Shown here: positions 48,820-56,768 of the stretch, one piece after another | Numbering within the stretch: the first letter of the stretch is position 1 | Layout of the letters: each line of letters starts with the position of its first letter | Source of the DNA: Streptomyces sp. 549 | GTDB lineage: Bacteria; Actinomycetota; Actinomycetes; Streptomycetales; Streptomycetaceae | Assembly (NCBI RefSeq): GCF_030124175.1 | Contig: NZ_JASKMT010000006.1 | Location: 1-64,000 of the forward strand | Reading direction: 5' to 3' | DNA: 64,000 nt | The notes under the pieces: model-generated | What the model was told of the DNA's origin: nothing | What the model saw: only the letters and a program-made list of their open reading frames with translations | Databases searched by the model: none | Translations under genes and position numbers: made by a program

Positions 48820-48942
48820 CAGGGGTCCTCTCGAAAGGCCTGGTGGTGAGGGCCGGCCAGCGATGTGGAGTCGCAGGTCGGCCCGTTTTCGGTTGTGGTG
48901 GTTGTCCGCGGACTGGGTCCGGTGGAGTGGACAGCCGTGACG

Positions 48943-49042
48943 ACTTCAAGGGGGTCCTTGTAGCCGCTGAGGTACATCCTGTAGCCGCCCACCCCCCGCT
49001 GTCAAGGGGACTCTTGAAGTGGCGACAAACCGGCCCTACGCT
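48943..49042. promoter_or_regulatory. Divergent promoters with inverted ACTTCAAG arms
   Basis: Minus strand: TTGACA at 49005-49000, 16 nt, TACAGG at 48983-48978. Plus strand: TTGAAG at 49014-49019, 17 nt, TACGCT at 49037-49042, with ATG at 49049. ACTTCAAG (48943-48950) and CTTGAAGT (49013-49020) are inverted arms, one overlapping the plus -35, suggesting a shared repressor. Confidence 0.6.
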
Positions 49043-49048
49043 ACGTCC

Positions 49049-49294
49049 ATGACAGAAGCGCTCACCTCCGCCATCGAGACCGAAACGGGGCGGCTCGCCA
49101 CAATCCCCGACCCCGCCGAGCGCTTCCACGCAGCCCGCGAAATCCGCGAAGCCCTCGCCGCCGGCGACCGCGCCGTCAAGGCCCTCGAACGAGCTGCCGT
49201 CAACGACTTGAAGGAAGGCAGACCCTGGCGGGAAGTCGGCGAAGCCCTCGGCATGTCCGGCTCCCGCGCGGAGCAAATCGCCAGAGGGCGATGA
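49049..49294 (+). CDS. Small HTH protein
   Basis: The 81-residue protein is helical with a C-terminal HTH (residues ~55-81, GRPWREVGEALGMSGSRAEQ), like region 4 of sigma factors or Streptomyces element regulators. Starting ATG lies 6 nt after a TACGCT -10 with no ribosome site, so the mRNA is probably leaderless. Faces the transfer-like operon and may repress it. Confidence 0.65.
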   Translation: MTEALTSAIETETGRLATIPDPAERFHAAREIREALAAGDRAVKALERAAVNDLKEGRPWREVGEALGMSGSRAEQIARGR

Positions 49295-49423
49295 AGTTTT
49301 CTCCATGCCGCCGAGTCAAGCCGCGCCACGAACCGCCCACCATGAACCCCTGATGCGGCCACGATGCAGCGGCAATGCACCCACAATGCAGACCGCCCGA
49401 AACGACCAAGCAGAGGGCCGATA

Positions 49424-50053
49424 GTGGACGTCATCGGCACATGGACCGGCCGCACCGCAACCGCCCTACAAGCCGCGCTCCGCATGACCAACGAGCAGTA
49501 CGCCGAACACCTCGACATCGCCGTGCGCACCGTCGCGGGCTGGCACGCCGACCCGACCATCGTCCCCCGCATGGACTCCCAGCAGCTCCTCGACACCGCC
49601 TACGGAAGGGCCGACCCGACCGTGCTCCGCAGATTCGCCGCCCTGACCCGGCCCACGGCTGGCACGGCTGAGACTCAGGCGCTTCGGGTTGCCATCGCTG
49701 TCGTCACCCGCGGCGATGACGTGCTGCTGGTGTGCCGTCGCGGCTCGTCGTCGCTGACGTGGCAGTTCCCCGCGGGCGTGGTCAAGCCGGACGCGACACC
49801 GGCCGTCGTCGCGGTCGAGGAGACCCACGCGGAGACGGGCGTGCGCTGCACGGTCCGCGACCACCTGGGGTCCCGCGTCCACCCGGTGACAGGGGTGGTC
49901 GCCGAGTACCACGCCTGCGAATACCTGATGGGCGAGGCGGTCAACCGGGACCAGATCGAGAACGCGGACGTGGCATGGGTGCCGCGGACCGCGCTCACCC
50001 GCTTCATCCCTGAACAGAGCATCTACCCGCCCATCTTGGAGGCGCTGGCATGA
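49424..50053 (+). CDS. XRE-HTH fused to degenerate Nudix domain
   Basis: The 209-residue protein has an HTH part (~15-55, [20 protein letters not shown]) and a Nudix fold (~85-205). The Nudix box is degenerate: the first Glu is Ala and the Arg-Glu and Glu-Glu pairs read Glu-Glu and Ala-Glu (VEETHAETG). It may sense a nucleotide and act as a regulator rather than an enzyme. The gene pair with an intact Nudix resembles Streptomyces integrative conjugative elements. Confidence 0.75.
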   Translation: MDVIGTWTGRTATALQAALRMTNEQYAEHLDIAVRTVAGWHADPTIVPRMDSQQLLDTAYGRADPTVLRRFAALTRPTAGTAETQALRVAIAVVTRGDDVLLVCRRGSSSLTWQFPAGVVKPDATPAVVAVEETHAETGVRCTVRDHLGSRVHPVTGVVAEYHACEYLMGEAVNRDQIENADVAWVPRTALTRFIPEQSIYPPILEALA

Positions 50054-50472
50054 CCGAGACCACCGAACTGCCCGGCATTGCTGCCGCCGTCATCGTGGAG
50101 GCGGGCCGCGTGCTGATGGTGCGCCGCCGTATCAGCGAGGGCGAGTTGATGTGGCAGTTCCCCGCGGGCGGCATCGAGGCGGGTGAGACGCCGGAGCAGG
50201 CGGCGGTGCGCGAGACCGCAGAGGAGACCGGGCTGACGGTGGAGGCGGTGAAGGTGCTTGGGGAGCGGGTGCATCCGAAGACGGGCCGGCTCATGTCGTA
50301 CACGGCGTGCTCGGTCGTGGAGGGCGAGGCGCATGTCGCCGACGCTGACGAGCTGGCTGAGGTGGCGTGGGTCGCGCACGGCGACATCCCGGAGTACGTG
50401 CCGTACGGCCTGTTCGGGCCGGTGCAGGAGTATCTGGACGCGGAGTTGGTGGGCGCTGCGCGGCGCCAGTAG
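50050..50472 (+). CDS. Nudix hydrolase
   Basis: The 140-residue protein has a complete Nudix box ([20 protein letters not shown], residues ~35-54, then TGL), so it should hydrolyse nucleoside diphosphate-linked compounds. ATGA overlap with the XRE-Nudix gene shows coupling. A perfect terminator hairpin follows. Confidence 0.85.
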   Translation: MTETTELPGIAAAVIVEAGRVLMVRRRISEGELMWQFPAGGIEAGETPEQAAVRETAEETGLTVEAVKVLGERVHPKTGRLMSYTACSVVEGEAHVADADELAEVAWVAHGDIPEYVPYGLFGPVQEYLDAELVGAARRQ

Positions 50473-50485
50473 CCCGCGCGCACGT

Positions 50486-50516
50486 GTGCCCCCTGCCGGG
50501 TGTTGGCAGGGGGCAC
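50486..50516. terminator. Perfect 12-bp hairpin terminator
   Basis: Bases 50486-50497 and 50505-50516 are perfect inverted repeats with a 7-nt loop, between the convergent Nudix and minus-strand gene. Works on both strands. Confidence 0.8.
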
Positions 50517-50530
50517 GATGCTGCCCGGGG

Positions 50531-50866
50531 TCAGTGGCTGATGTAGATGCGGGCCTTGGGCACGGTGGCGCACTGGTTGCGCAGGCGGGTGAGGCAGGCG
50601 AGCGCGCCTTCGTAGTCGCCCCAGCCGTTCGAGGGTTCCATCCGCCGGTACACGTCGGGGTCGGCCTCCATCGCAGCGACGGCCCGCTGAAGGTCGCGGA
50701 GGGCGTCGCCTGCGATGCGGTCGTGGAGGTCGGCGAGCCGGTAGCCGAGGGCGCGGTTCCACATGCGGGCGACGTTGCTGGTGTAGTTCCCGACGTCGAA
50801 ACCGGCTTCGTGGGGTTGGGGTCCGCCGGTGTCGACGGTGAGGTGGAGGCTGATGTCGTAGCTCAT
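50531..50866 (-). CDS. Conserved actinophage protein (NYTSN/WGDYEGAL type)
   Basis: The 111-residue protein contains GNYTSNVARMWNRALG and PSNGWGDYEGALACLTRL, conserved words in many actinophage hypothetical proteins near replication genes. AGGAG precedes the ATG. Fold and function unknown. Confidence 0.7.
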   Translation of the reverse strand: MSYDISLHLTVDTGGPQPHEAGFDVGNYTSNVARMWNRALGYRLADLHDRIAGDALRDLQRAVAAMEADPDVYRRMEPSNGWGDYEGALACLTRLRNQCATVPKARIYISH

Positions 50867-50973
50867 CGGGTTCTCCTGGTAGGTGCTGCGGGGGTGCGGG
50901 GGCGTTGGCCGACGGATTGTTTTGGCTCCGCCAGGTGTTCGACTGCCGGGCCATGGGACGCCCCCGACGCGTG

Positions 50974-51372
50974 TCAGAGCCAGGTGACGGCGGCGGCGTT
51001 GATGGCGAGGTGGATGGTGTTGTCAGCGATGATCATCAGCCAGACCGCCATCCAGGGCGGCCGGTCCTGGTGATAGCCGGTCGCAGTGCACTCCGACCAC
51101 GGATGCCGGTACGCCTTCGGTGCCAGCAGGTTCTTCGCCCACACCACGTGCCGGGCGAGCCGGTAGTGGTCAATGACGGCGTGGGTTCCGACGATGACGG
51201 CGAGCGCGGCCGGGGACTGGGTGACGAGGAGGAACGGCAGGCCGTAAGTGAGCGCGTGCGCCCATGCGGGCCACCACCGCTTCGTCTTCTCGTTGGCCAT
51301 CCAGTCGGATTGCAGCAGGTAGTCGCCGACGAGGTGGGCAAGGAGGAGGCCGAGGGCCACGGTTCCGGTCAT
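50974..51372 (-). CDS. DUF3307 membrane protein
   Basis: The 132-residue protein has HLVGDYLLQSDWMA at its start and three to four hydrophobic segments, the signature of DUF3307. AAGGAG precedes ATG 51372. The next gene's stop overlaps. Roles of DUF3307 are unknown. A 9-bp inverted repeat (50897-50905 / 50958-50966) lies past the stop. Confidence 0.7.
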   Translation of the reverse strand: MTGTVALGLLLAHLVGDYLLQSDWMANEKTKRWWPAWAHALTYGLPFLLVTQSPAALAVIVGTHAVIDHYRLARHVVWAKNLLAPKAYRHPWSECTATGYHQDRPPWMAVWLMIIADNTIHLAINAAAVTWL

Positions 51373-51629
51373 GACGGCTCCTTGGTGGTGGTGTGGCATC
51401 GGCAGTCGCACGGCTGCCCGGTGAACTTGTGGTTGAGCCGGCAGCGGCGGTGCATGCGTTCGCGCCACGGCTGGAGTTCGGCGGCCCGCTCAAGCTTGTC
51501 GGCGGTGGCCTCAGCGAGGGCGTGTGCGGTCTGGCAGGCGGTGGAGGTGTAGCCGGTCAGGTGCGGCCGGATTGCGGCGCGCACGAGGACGGGGAGCAGC
51601 TCCCCTGTACCTCCGGGCGGGTTGGTCAC
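51369..51629 (-). CDS. Small protein with C-terminal zinc cluster
   Basis: The 86-residue protein has a helical body and a CRLNHKFTGQPCDCRCH tail suited to zinc. GTG at 51629 follows GAGGAG and overlaps the tiny gene before it. Function unknown. Confidence 0.6.
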   Translation of the reverse strand: MTNPPGGTGELLPVLVRAAIRPHLTGYTSTACQTAHALAEATADKLERAAELQPWRERMHRRCRLNHKFTGQPCDCRCHTTTKEPS

Positions 51630-51694
51630 GGCTGCTCCTCGGTGTCGGCGTGGTCGTAGTTGCTGTGGCCGCAGGTGGTGCCGTAGACGCTCAC
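51626..51694 (-). CDS. 22-residue peptide between coupled genes
   Basis: From GTG 51694 to TGA 51626 the frame codes for a Cys/His-containing peptide (TTCGHSNYDHADTEE). It fits exactly between two genes, with GTGA overlaps at both ends, which is unlikely by chance. Function unknown; may mainly serve translational coupling. Confidence 0.45.
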   Translation of the reverse strand: MSVYGTTCGHSNYDHADTEEQP

Positions 51695-52053
51695 CGGGTG
51701 CCCGCCTTCGACCGGCCGGAGTACCAGGGCAGCGCGAGCCCGTCATTCTCGGCGCGCGGCACCAGATGCAGGTGCAGGTGGAAGACGGATTGCGTGGCTG
51801 GCCGCCCTTTGCTGGTGATCAGGTTGTACGAGCCCATGCCCGCGACGAGTTCGGCGGCGCAGAGCATCGTGGCTGCGGACACCTTGGGGTGGGCGACGAA
51901 GTCGGGGACGTGCTCGCGCGGGATCACGAGCACGTGGCCTTCGACGACGGGGCTGAGCGGGACGATTGCGATGGCCTCGGGCCACTCCTCGACGATCGTG
52001 GCGGGTGCGCGTCCGGCGACGATCTCGCAGAACGGGCAGGGCTGGTCGGTCAT
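51691..52053 (-). CDS. HIT-family nucleotide hydrolase
   Basis: The 120-residue protein has an N-terminal CPFC pair and the HIT motif HLHLHLVPR near residue 92-100. HIT proteins cleave nucleoside phosphoramidates or dinucleotides. ATGA overlap with the upstream gene. In a phage it may protect or reshape nucleotide pools. Confidence 0.88.
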   Translation of the reverse strand: MTDQPCPFCEIVAGRAPATIVEEWPEAIAIVPLSPVVEGHVLVIPREHVPDFVAHPKVSAATMLCAAELVAGMGSYNLITSKGRPATQSVFHLHLHLVPRAENDGLALPWYSGRSKAGTR

Positions 52054-52220
52054 CGGTCTCCTTGGGTGTGGCAGGGGCAGTTGCAGGTGCAGCACTGGCC
52101 GTCGGGTTGGCCGGAGCAGGTGCCGGGGCAGGCGGTGTGCGCCCCGGTGCGGCAGTGGTCCCAGCGGCGTCGGAGCCGTGCGGTGGTGCGGTCCGGCTGA
52201 CGGTGGAGACGCGACCTCAC
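52050..52220 (-). CDS. Small Cys-rich protein
   Basis: The 56-residue basic protein has a C-terminal cluster ACPGTCSGQPDGQCCTCNC, likely binding zinc. GTGA overlap with the upstream gene and ATGA with the HIT gene. Function unknown. Confidence 0.55.
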   Translation of the reverse strand: MRSRLHRQPDRTTARLRRRWDHCRTGAHTACPGTCSGQPDGQCCTCNCPCHTQGDR

Positions 52221-52834
52221 GAGGCGGCCTCCGGGGTGGTGTCGAGGGCGGTCGGGACTCGGCGAGCACCGTGCGGGATCGCGGCCAGCTCCCGCACCCG
52301 GGCGAGTTGGGCGGGCGTGATGCGGTGGCCCCGGAACCTTCGGCAGCGGGCACACGGACCCCACCCGTCGTGCTCGAAGACGGGCTGCTCGCAGATGCAG
52401 GCCTCGTGCGCGCTCTTGATGCTCGAGCAGTCCGAGTGATAGAGGCCGGGCTCGCCCTGCCACCAGCGCCCGCGCGGTCCGTCCCACTGGCGGGAGACGC
52501 AGACCGGGTCGCCCTTCCGGGAGCGGCCCCGGCACCAGGTGCAGCGGGTCAGGAGCCGCCGGCGCAGGTGCTGGAGGGGGTGCACCTGGATGCGCCAGTG
52601 GTGGACGTGCAGGCGCCAGTGGTGGGCGCGGCAGGTCGTGTCGTCGTAGCCGGAAGGGTCGCGGTGCCAGACGGTGATCATGCAGGGCCAGTAGAGGCCG
52701 ACTCCGGCGGCAACCCAGAATGGGCCGCCGAGCCTCCAGCGGGTGTTCGTGCGGGCGGCTCGGTCGGTACGCCAGTCGGCACGCTTCGGCCAGGGGCGGC
52801 GGATCTCGAAGGCGACGGTCAGCGGGTCGTGCAT
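52217..52834 (-). CDS. Trp/His-rich zinc protein
   Basis: The 205-residue protein begins HDPLTVAFEIRRPWP, has WPCMITVWHRDPSGYD, then CTWCRGRSRKGDPVC and ACICEQPVFEHDGWGPCARC. At least two zinc sites are likely. The start words are frequent in actinophage proteins of unknown role. GGAGA precedes ATG 52834. Confidence 0.65.
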   Translation of the reverse strand: MHDPLTVAFEIRRPWPKRADWRTDRAARTNTRWRLGGPFWVAAGVGLYWPCMITVWHRDPSGYDDTTCRAHHWRLHVHHWRIQVHPLQHLRRRLLTRCTWCRGRSRKGDPVCVSRQWDGPRGRWWQGEPGLYHSDCSSIKSAHEACICEQPVFEHDGWGPCARCRRFRGHRITPAQLARVRELAAIPHGARRVPTALDTTPEAAS

Positions 52835-52835
52835 G

Positions 52836-53237
52836 TCAATCTCCCTGCTCCGGGGTGGTGATGAGGGCGGCGCGGATGCGTACGACGGTTTCCATCTGCA
52901 TGGCGGCGCGCTGCGTGTCGGGCTCGGTGCGCATCTCGGTGTCGATGGCGTCGGCCAGGGCCCTGACGGCGGTGAGTTGCGTCACCAGTGCGTCCCGCTG
53001 CTCCTTGATCGCGTTCTCGTACTCGCGGCCCCGGGCCTCGGCGCGCTCCAGGCGGGCGTACAGCGCGTCGAGGGCGTCGTCGGTGACGGTGTCGGCGGTG
53101 AGGCGCTGCGTGCCCGCCTCAGGGCCTGAGGCACCCCCCGTCCCTCGCTCGCCACGCGGATTGGGGGTTGAGGCCGTCACAGGGCCGCCCAGGGCCCTTC
53201 CCGGGGCCGGATCGCCATGGTGCCTAGGTGTAGTCAT
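52836..53237 (-). CDS. Coiled-coil protein
   Basis: The 133-residue protein has a Gly/Pro-rich lead (~1-45) and a coiled coil (~55-125). ATGA overlap with the previous gene. Unknown role. Confidence 0.55.
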   Translation of the reverse strand: MTTPRHHGDPAPGRALGGPVTASTPNPRGERGTGGASGPEAGTQRLTADTVTDDALDALYARLERAEARGREYENAIKEQRDALVTQLTAVRALADAIDTEMRTEPDTQRAAMQMETVVRIRAALITTPEQGD

Positions 53238-53488
53238 CGGGATGCCGTCCCTTCGGTCACGGTTCGCGGGGGTTCGACACCGAGCTGGACCGCCGCCAGC
53301 GCGACGGCCTCCCGGATCGACATGCCGTCCTCCGACGCGGCGCGCAGGGCGAGCGCCCTCACGTGGAGGTCTTCGGCGAGGGCCTGCTGCTCCGGGGTGA
53401 GCGCGCCTCGGCCGGTGCGGCGGTGCGCGGCGGTCGGGCGACTCGGCCCCCAGTCACTCTCGGCCGGTGCGGTGGTGGGCTCGGTCAT
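53234..53488 (-). CDS. Small helical protein
   Basis: The 84-residue protein has a C-terminal MSIREAVALAAVQLGVEPP that may be a HTH-like or scaffold helix. Coupled to both neighbours by ATGA. Function unknown. Confidence 0.5.
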   Translation of the reverse strand: MTEPTTAPAESDWGPSRPTAAHRRTGRGALTPEQQALAEDLHVRALALRAASEDGMSIREAVALAAVQLGVEPPRTVTEGTASR

Positions 53489-53694
53489 CGCGTCGGCTCC
53501 TCGGTGGCGCGGCAGGTCAGGTTGAAGTCGCGGGCGGCAGCAACGAGCAGGGCGTGCAGCCGCTTCGTCGCGTCGAACGCGTCGCCGCCGGGCGGGGCCC
53601 AGTCGTCGAGGACGTCGGCGATCTCGTGGGCGGGGATCTCGAGGTGGATGCGCTCCTCGCCGGGGCGCCGGTTGGTGTAGATCCGCTCGGGCAT
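53485..53694 (-). CDS. Small hypothetical protein
   Basis: The 69-residue alpha/beta protein (ERIHLEIPAHEIADVLDDW) has no known family. GGAGA precedes ATG 53694. A terminator hairpin lies just upstream. Confidence 0.55.
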   Translation of the reverse strand: MPERIYTNRRPGEERIHLEIPAHEIADVLDDWAPPGGDAFDATKRLHALLVAAARDFNLTCRATEEPTR

Positions 53695-53713
53695 GGGGTG
53701 TCTCCGGGGTCGG

Positions 53714-53740
53714 GGCCCGGCCACACGCGGTGGCCGGGCC
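53714..53740. terminator. Hairpin between minus-strand genes
   Basis: Bases 53714-53724 pair perfectly with 53730-53740 around a 5-nt loop. It lies between the DUF6011 gene and the next gene and may divide the long operon. Confidence 0.6.
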
Positions 53741-53747
53741 GTGGGGG

Positions 53748-54044
53748 CTACAGGTAGGCGGGGAGTGCGGGGATGGTGTCGACGCGGCGGCCACGCAGCC
53801 GCTGCGGGACGGTGGGGTGTCGGGGTTCGGGGTCGGCCCGGTACAGCCACGCCAGGTCGGCAGCCGACGGGGACGGCAGGGTCTCGGCCACGGGGAGGGC
53901 GAGTTGCCCGCCGCCCGGGACCGGCCGCAGCCCGTGCGCCCCGCCGAGCGGATCACCGAGGCGACGCCGCCGGCGGCACACCGGGCCGTACCCGTCCGGC
54001 GACACGCGGGTGAGCGGGCGGTGGCAGTCACGACAGCGGGTCAC
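53748..54044 (-). CDS. DUF6011-type protein
   Basis: The 98-residue protein starts CRDCHRPLTRVSPDGYGPVC (residues 4-23), the DUF6011 zinc motif, followed by a Pro/Leu-rich tail. GTGA couples it to the methyltransferase gene before it. Perhaps a partner of that enzyme, but unproven. Confidence 0.65.
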   Translation of the reverse strand: MTRCRDCHRPLTRVSPDGYGPVCRRRRRLGDPLGGAHGLRPVPGGGQLALPVAETLPSPSAADLAWLYRADPEPRHPTVPQRLRGRRVDTIPALPAYL

Positions 54045-54742
54045 GCCGCGGCCTCCGGGGCGAGCTGCACCGCGGCCTGCTCCCCGAGGAAGCGGGTGTA
54101 CGCGGGCGGGATGGCCTCCGTCAGTTCCTCGTGCACGTCCGTCCAGTCGATACCCAGCGCCTGCTGCATCTCGGGGACGGTGGCCTTGCCGCCGCCCTTG
54201 CCGTAGACCGCGACGTACTCGCCCTCGCGGTAGACGCCGTGCCGCCAGCCACGCACGTAGCCGCGGTGCGGTGTGTGCGGCGGCGCCATCGGCAGCCAGC
54301 CATGCACCTCGAACCGGCGGTGCCGCAGGAGCGGCAGGCCGAACATCGTGCCGCACAGCTCCACGTCGCGCCGGCAGCCGGTCGTCTCGATCACCCACGG
54401 CTGGCCCGTGCCCAGCATCGCGGCCCGACCCGCAGGCAGCAGGTCCGGATACGTGTCCCGCAGGTGCCGGTTGGTGCCCGCGGTGATCGCCGCGCGGTGC
54501 TGGCACGGCCAGGAGGCGTGGATGAGGTCGAACTCGTGCCCGTGCTCGGTCACGTAGGCGACCGCGTCGGCCTGGACGGACTCGAACGGGTACCGCGGGC
54601 GGGGCACCAGGTCGACGCCGACGACGTCCCAGCCCGCGGCCCAGTAGCCCGCGCCCGCGCCACCGGAGCAGCAGCACAGGTCCAGCAGCCGCAGCCCGTT
54701 CGGGACACGGTCCGCGGCGAGGCGGTCGAGGAGCGCGGTCAC
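54041..54742 (-). CDS. Cytosine-5-type DNA methyltransferase
   Basis: The 233-residue protein has SAM motif I LLDLCCCSGGAGAGYWAAG (~19-37), motif IV HASWPCQ with catalytic Cys, VIETTG (ENV-like) and HRRFEV (motif VIII). It is shorter than bacterial C5 enzymes and lacks a visible recognition domain. It could protect phage DNA from host restriction. No nuclease partner is encoded beside it. GTGA coupling to the upstream gene. Confidence 0.85.
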   Translation of the reverse strand: MTALLDRLAADRVPNGLRLLDLCCCSGGAGAGYWAAGWDVVGVDLVPRPRYPFESVQADAVAYVTEHGHEFDLIHASWPCQHRAAITAGTNRHLRDTYPDLLPAGRAAMLGTGQPWVIETTGCRRDVELCGTMFGLPLLRHRRFEVHGWLPMAPPHTPHRGYVRGWRHGVYREGEYVAVYGKGGGKATVPEMQQALGIDWTDVHEELTEAIPPAYTRFLGEQAAVQLAPEAAA

Positions 54743-55164
54743 TGGCCGGCCCCCGTCGTGTCCGCGTCCGGCCCGGAACCGAGTACGGCGCGGGCCACGG
54801 CGAGGGGCAGGTGGCCGTACTCCTCGGCGTGGTCGTGGTTGTCGTAGCCGGAGAGGATCACGGCGGAGTGCTCCAGCCAGGTGGCGAGTGCGAGGCCGAC
54901 TCCGGGGTGCATGGCGGCGATGTACGCGGCGTGCTCGGGGGTCTCGGCGTCGGCGACGTACTGGATCGGCGGGTCCTGCGGCTCGTCGAAGGCGCGGTAC
55001 TCGCCCTGCGTGACGATGCAGGGGCAGTTCTGCATGGTGTCGGTGTCGCTGCACTCCTCGACGTGCCAGGGGCGGTCTCCCCAGTGGTCGGCGGGGACAG
55101 CGCCGGCGAGTGTGCGGAGTCGTGCGGCTGCGTCTCGGAGGGTGTCGGCGGGGCTGTGGTCCAT
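54739..55164 (-). CDS. DUF6221-like protein
   Basis: The 141-residue protein has CPCIVTQGEYRAF, EHAAYIAAMHPGVGLALATW and a helical C-terminus; the words recall DUF6221 of actinobacterial phages. ATG at 55164 follows GGAGA. Unknown function. Confidence 0.55.
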   Translation of the reverse strand: MDHSPADTLRDAAARLRTLAGAVPADHWGDRPWHVEECSDTDTMQNCPCIVTQGEYRAFDEPQDPPIQYVADAETPEHAAYIAAMHPGVGLALATWLEHSAVILSGYDNHDHAEEYGHLPLAVARAVLGSGPDADTTGAGQ

Positions 55165-55214
55165 GCGGGTGTCTCCGTTGTCTGCGGTGCGGGTTGCTGT
55201 GGGAGGCTGGGGTC

Positions 55215-55245
55215 GGGCCCCTCCCGGTAGCTGCGGGAGGGGCCC
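55215..55245. terminator. Perfect 12-bp hairpin
   Basis: Bases 55215-55226 pair with 55234-55245 around a 7-nt loop. It separates the methyltransferase genes from the gene at 55257 and may terminate or process the long transcript. Confidence 0.7.
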
Positions 55246-55256
55246 GTTGTGCGCGG

Positions 55257-55559
55257 TCACTCGGCGTGGAGCGCGGCCTTCAGGGCCGCGACCTTCCCGC
55301 CGAGGCTGATCTCCTGGGCGGCGGTCATGGCGTTCCGCGTCCAGTCGGCGAGCGGCGCGACCTTCCCGGCCGCCGTGGTCGCGGCGTCGCTGGTGTGGTA
55401 GGTCGCCAGGACACGGCCGTCGTGGTGGGCGAGGACCCAGGGGCCGGTGGGGGGCGGGGTGGTGTCGGCGGGGATCTTGTAGACGTGCAGTCCGGGGGTG
55501 GGCTCGGTGGCGGTCACGGTGGTCGGGCCGGTCGAGGTGTTGAAGGTGTGCTCGGTCAT
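55257..55559 (-). CDS. Hypothetical protein
   Basis: The 100-residue protein has a beta-rich start (TVTATEPTPGLHVYKIPAD) and C-terminal helix (KVAALKAALHAE). GAGGAG precedes the ATG. No known family. Confidence 0.55.
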   Translation of the reverse strand: MTEHTFNTSTGPTTVTATEPTPGLHVYKIPADTTPPPTGPWVLAHHDGRVLATYHTSDAATTAAGKVAPLADWTRNAMTAAQEISLGGKVAALKAALHAE

Positions 55560-55587
55560 GTGGGTGCTCCTCGGGTGGTGTGGTCGG

Positions 55588-55983
55588 TCACGGGGTGGTG
55601 TGGGAGAGCTGGGCGGTGACGGCGTTCAGCAGCTCGTCGCTGGGCCGCCAGAGGCCGAGTGCGCCCTTCGCGGGCACCGGGTTCGGGAGGGCGGTCACGT
55701 CGGCCAGCTCCCAGTGGTAGGTGCGCTCGTTCCCCCAGGGGCCGCAGCAGGTGCCGTCGTCGGACCAGTGGCAGCCGGTGATGGTGGCGATGGCGACGAC
55801 CGCGCTGTACACGTCGAGGTGCGGGCCGTACACCTGCGCGTCCCGGTCAAGCTGGGCTCCGGCGTGGATGAGGATGCGCGTCCCGTGGTGGGCGGCGGGC
55901 AGGCGCCACGACCGGTTCTCGACGCGCTTCGTCTGGTGGGCGATGGCTCCGGCCCAGGGCTGGCGGATGGTGAGTGCTCGCAT
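55588..55983 (-). CDS. ASCH-domain protein
   Basis: The 131-residue protein starts MRALTIRQPWAGAIAHQTKR and has VENRSWR and ALGLW, a typical ASCH/PUA-like fold that binds RNA or modified bases. It also has a Cys pair near the middle. It could recognise modified DNA made by the neighbouring methyltransferase. Starts at ATG 55983 after GAGGAG. Confidence 0.75.
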   Translation of the reverse strand: MRALTIRQPWAGAIAHQTKRVENRSWRLPAAHHGTRILIHAGAQLDRDAQVYGPHLDVYSAVVAIATITGCHWSDDGTCCGPWGNERTYHWELADVTALPNPVPAKGALGLWRPSDELLNAVTAQLSHTTP

Positions 55984-56012
55984 GTGGGTGCTCCTCGGGG
56001 TGGGTGGGGTGG

Positions 56013-56768
56013 TCACGAGATAGGGAGGGTGGCGGCGGAGAGGCGGCGGGCGGCGGCTTCTGCGTACCGCTCGTCGGCTTCGATGCCGATGGCGTGGCGC
56101 CCGGTCTGGCGGGCCGCGTCCAACGTGCTGCCGCTGCCGGCGAACGGGTCGATGACGAGGCCGCCGGGCGGGCAGGCGTAGCGGATCAGCGGGTCGAGGA
56201 TGCCGAGCGGCTTCTCCGTCGGATGCAGGCCGCCGCGGACCGACTGCGCCCGCAGGACAGACCGCATGAGGCGGGTGTCGTCGTCGTGGTACGCGACTGC
56301 CTTGACGCTTCCAGTGTGGGCCGCTCGATCGTCTCGTCGTATGCGCACGTGCTTGCTGGGTCCGGTGTAGGCGACCTTCGGGGTGTCGTGGTGTAGGGCC
56401 TTCCAGTCGCCGCGGTACCAGTGGGTGGCGATCTCGTGGACGCGCTTGAAGCGGTCTGCGGCGAACCCTGTGCCGTTCGCCTTTTCCCACACCACGTCCT
56501 GGCTGAGTCGCCAACCGGCTGCCTGGAGTTCGGTGGCGCGCTGGAGGAACATGCGCATGCTGCCGAAGCACCACATGCTGCGGGTGACGGTCGCGGCGAG
56601 GGTGGGCCAGCCGTCGGGCCAGCGGTCCCAGGCGAGGGACGTCTCGCCGTAGGGCGGGTCGACGACGAGGAGGTCGGCCTGCAGGGTGAGCGCGGGCAGG
56701 ATGTCGCGCATGTCGCCGTGGTACAGGTACAGGCCTGCTTCCTCGTCCTTCCAGTAGGGCTCGGGCAT
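56013..56768 (-). CDS. Amino DNA methyltransferase (N6/N4 type)
   Basis: The 251-residue protein has catalytic DPPYGE near residue 38 and SAM-binding DPFAGSGST near 206, the beta-class order. It also contains SMWCFGSMRMFLQRAT and GGLHPTEKP. It methylates adenine N6 or cytosine N4 and may shield the genome or act as a regulator. Same operon as the C5 enzyme. TGATG coupling to the upstream membrane gene. Confidence 0.88.
   Translation of the reverse strand: MPEPYWKDEEAGLYLYHGDMRDILPALTLQADLLVVDPPYGETSLAWDRWPDGWPTLAATVTRSMWCFGSMRMFLQRATELQAAGWRLSQDVVWEKANGTGFAADRFKRVHEIATHWYRGDWKALHHDTPKVAYTGPSKHVRIRRDDRAAHTGSVKAVAYHDDDTRLMRSVLRAQSVRGGLHPTEKPLGILDPLIRYACPPGGLVIDPFAGSGSTLDAARQTGRHAIGIEADERYAEAAARRLSAATLPIS

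Noticed and set aside
50897..50966. Strong terminator after the DUF3307 gene
   Set aside because: A 9-bp inverted repeat exists, but the loop is over 50 bases, so termination is uncertain; it is only mentioned with the DUF3307 entry.
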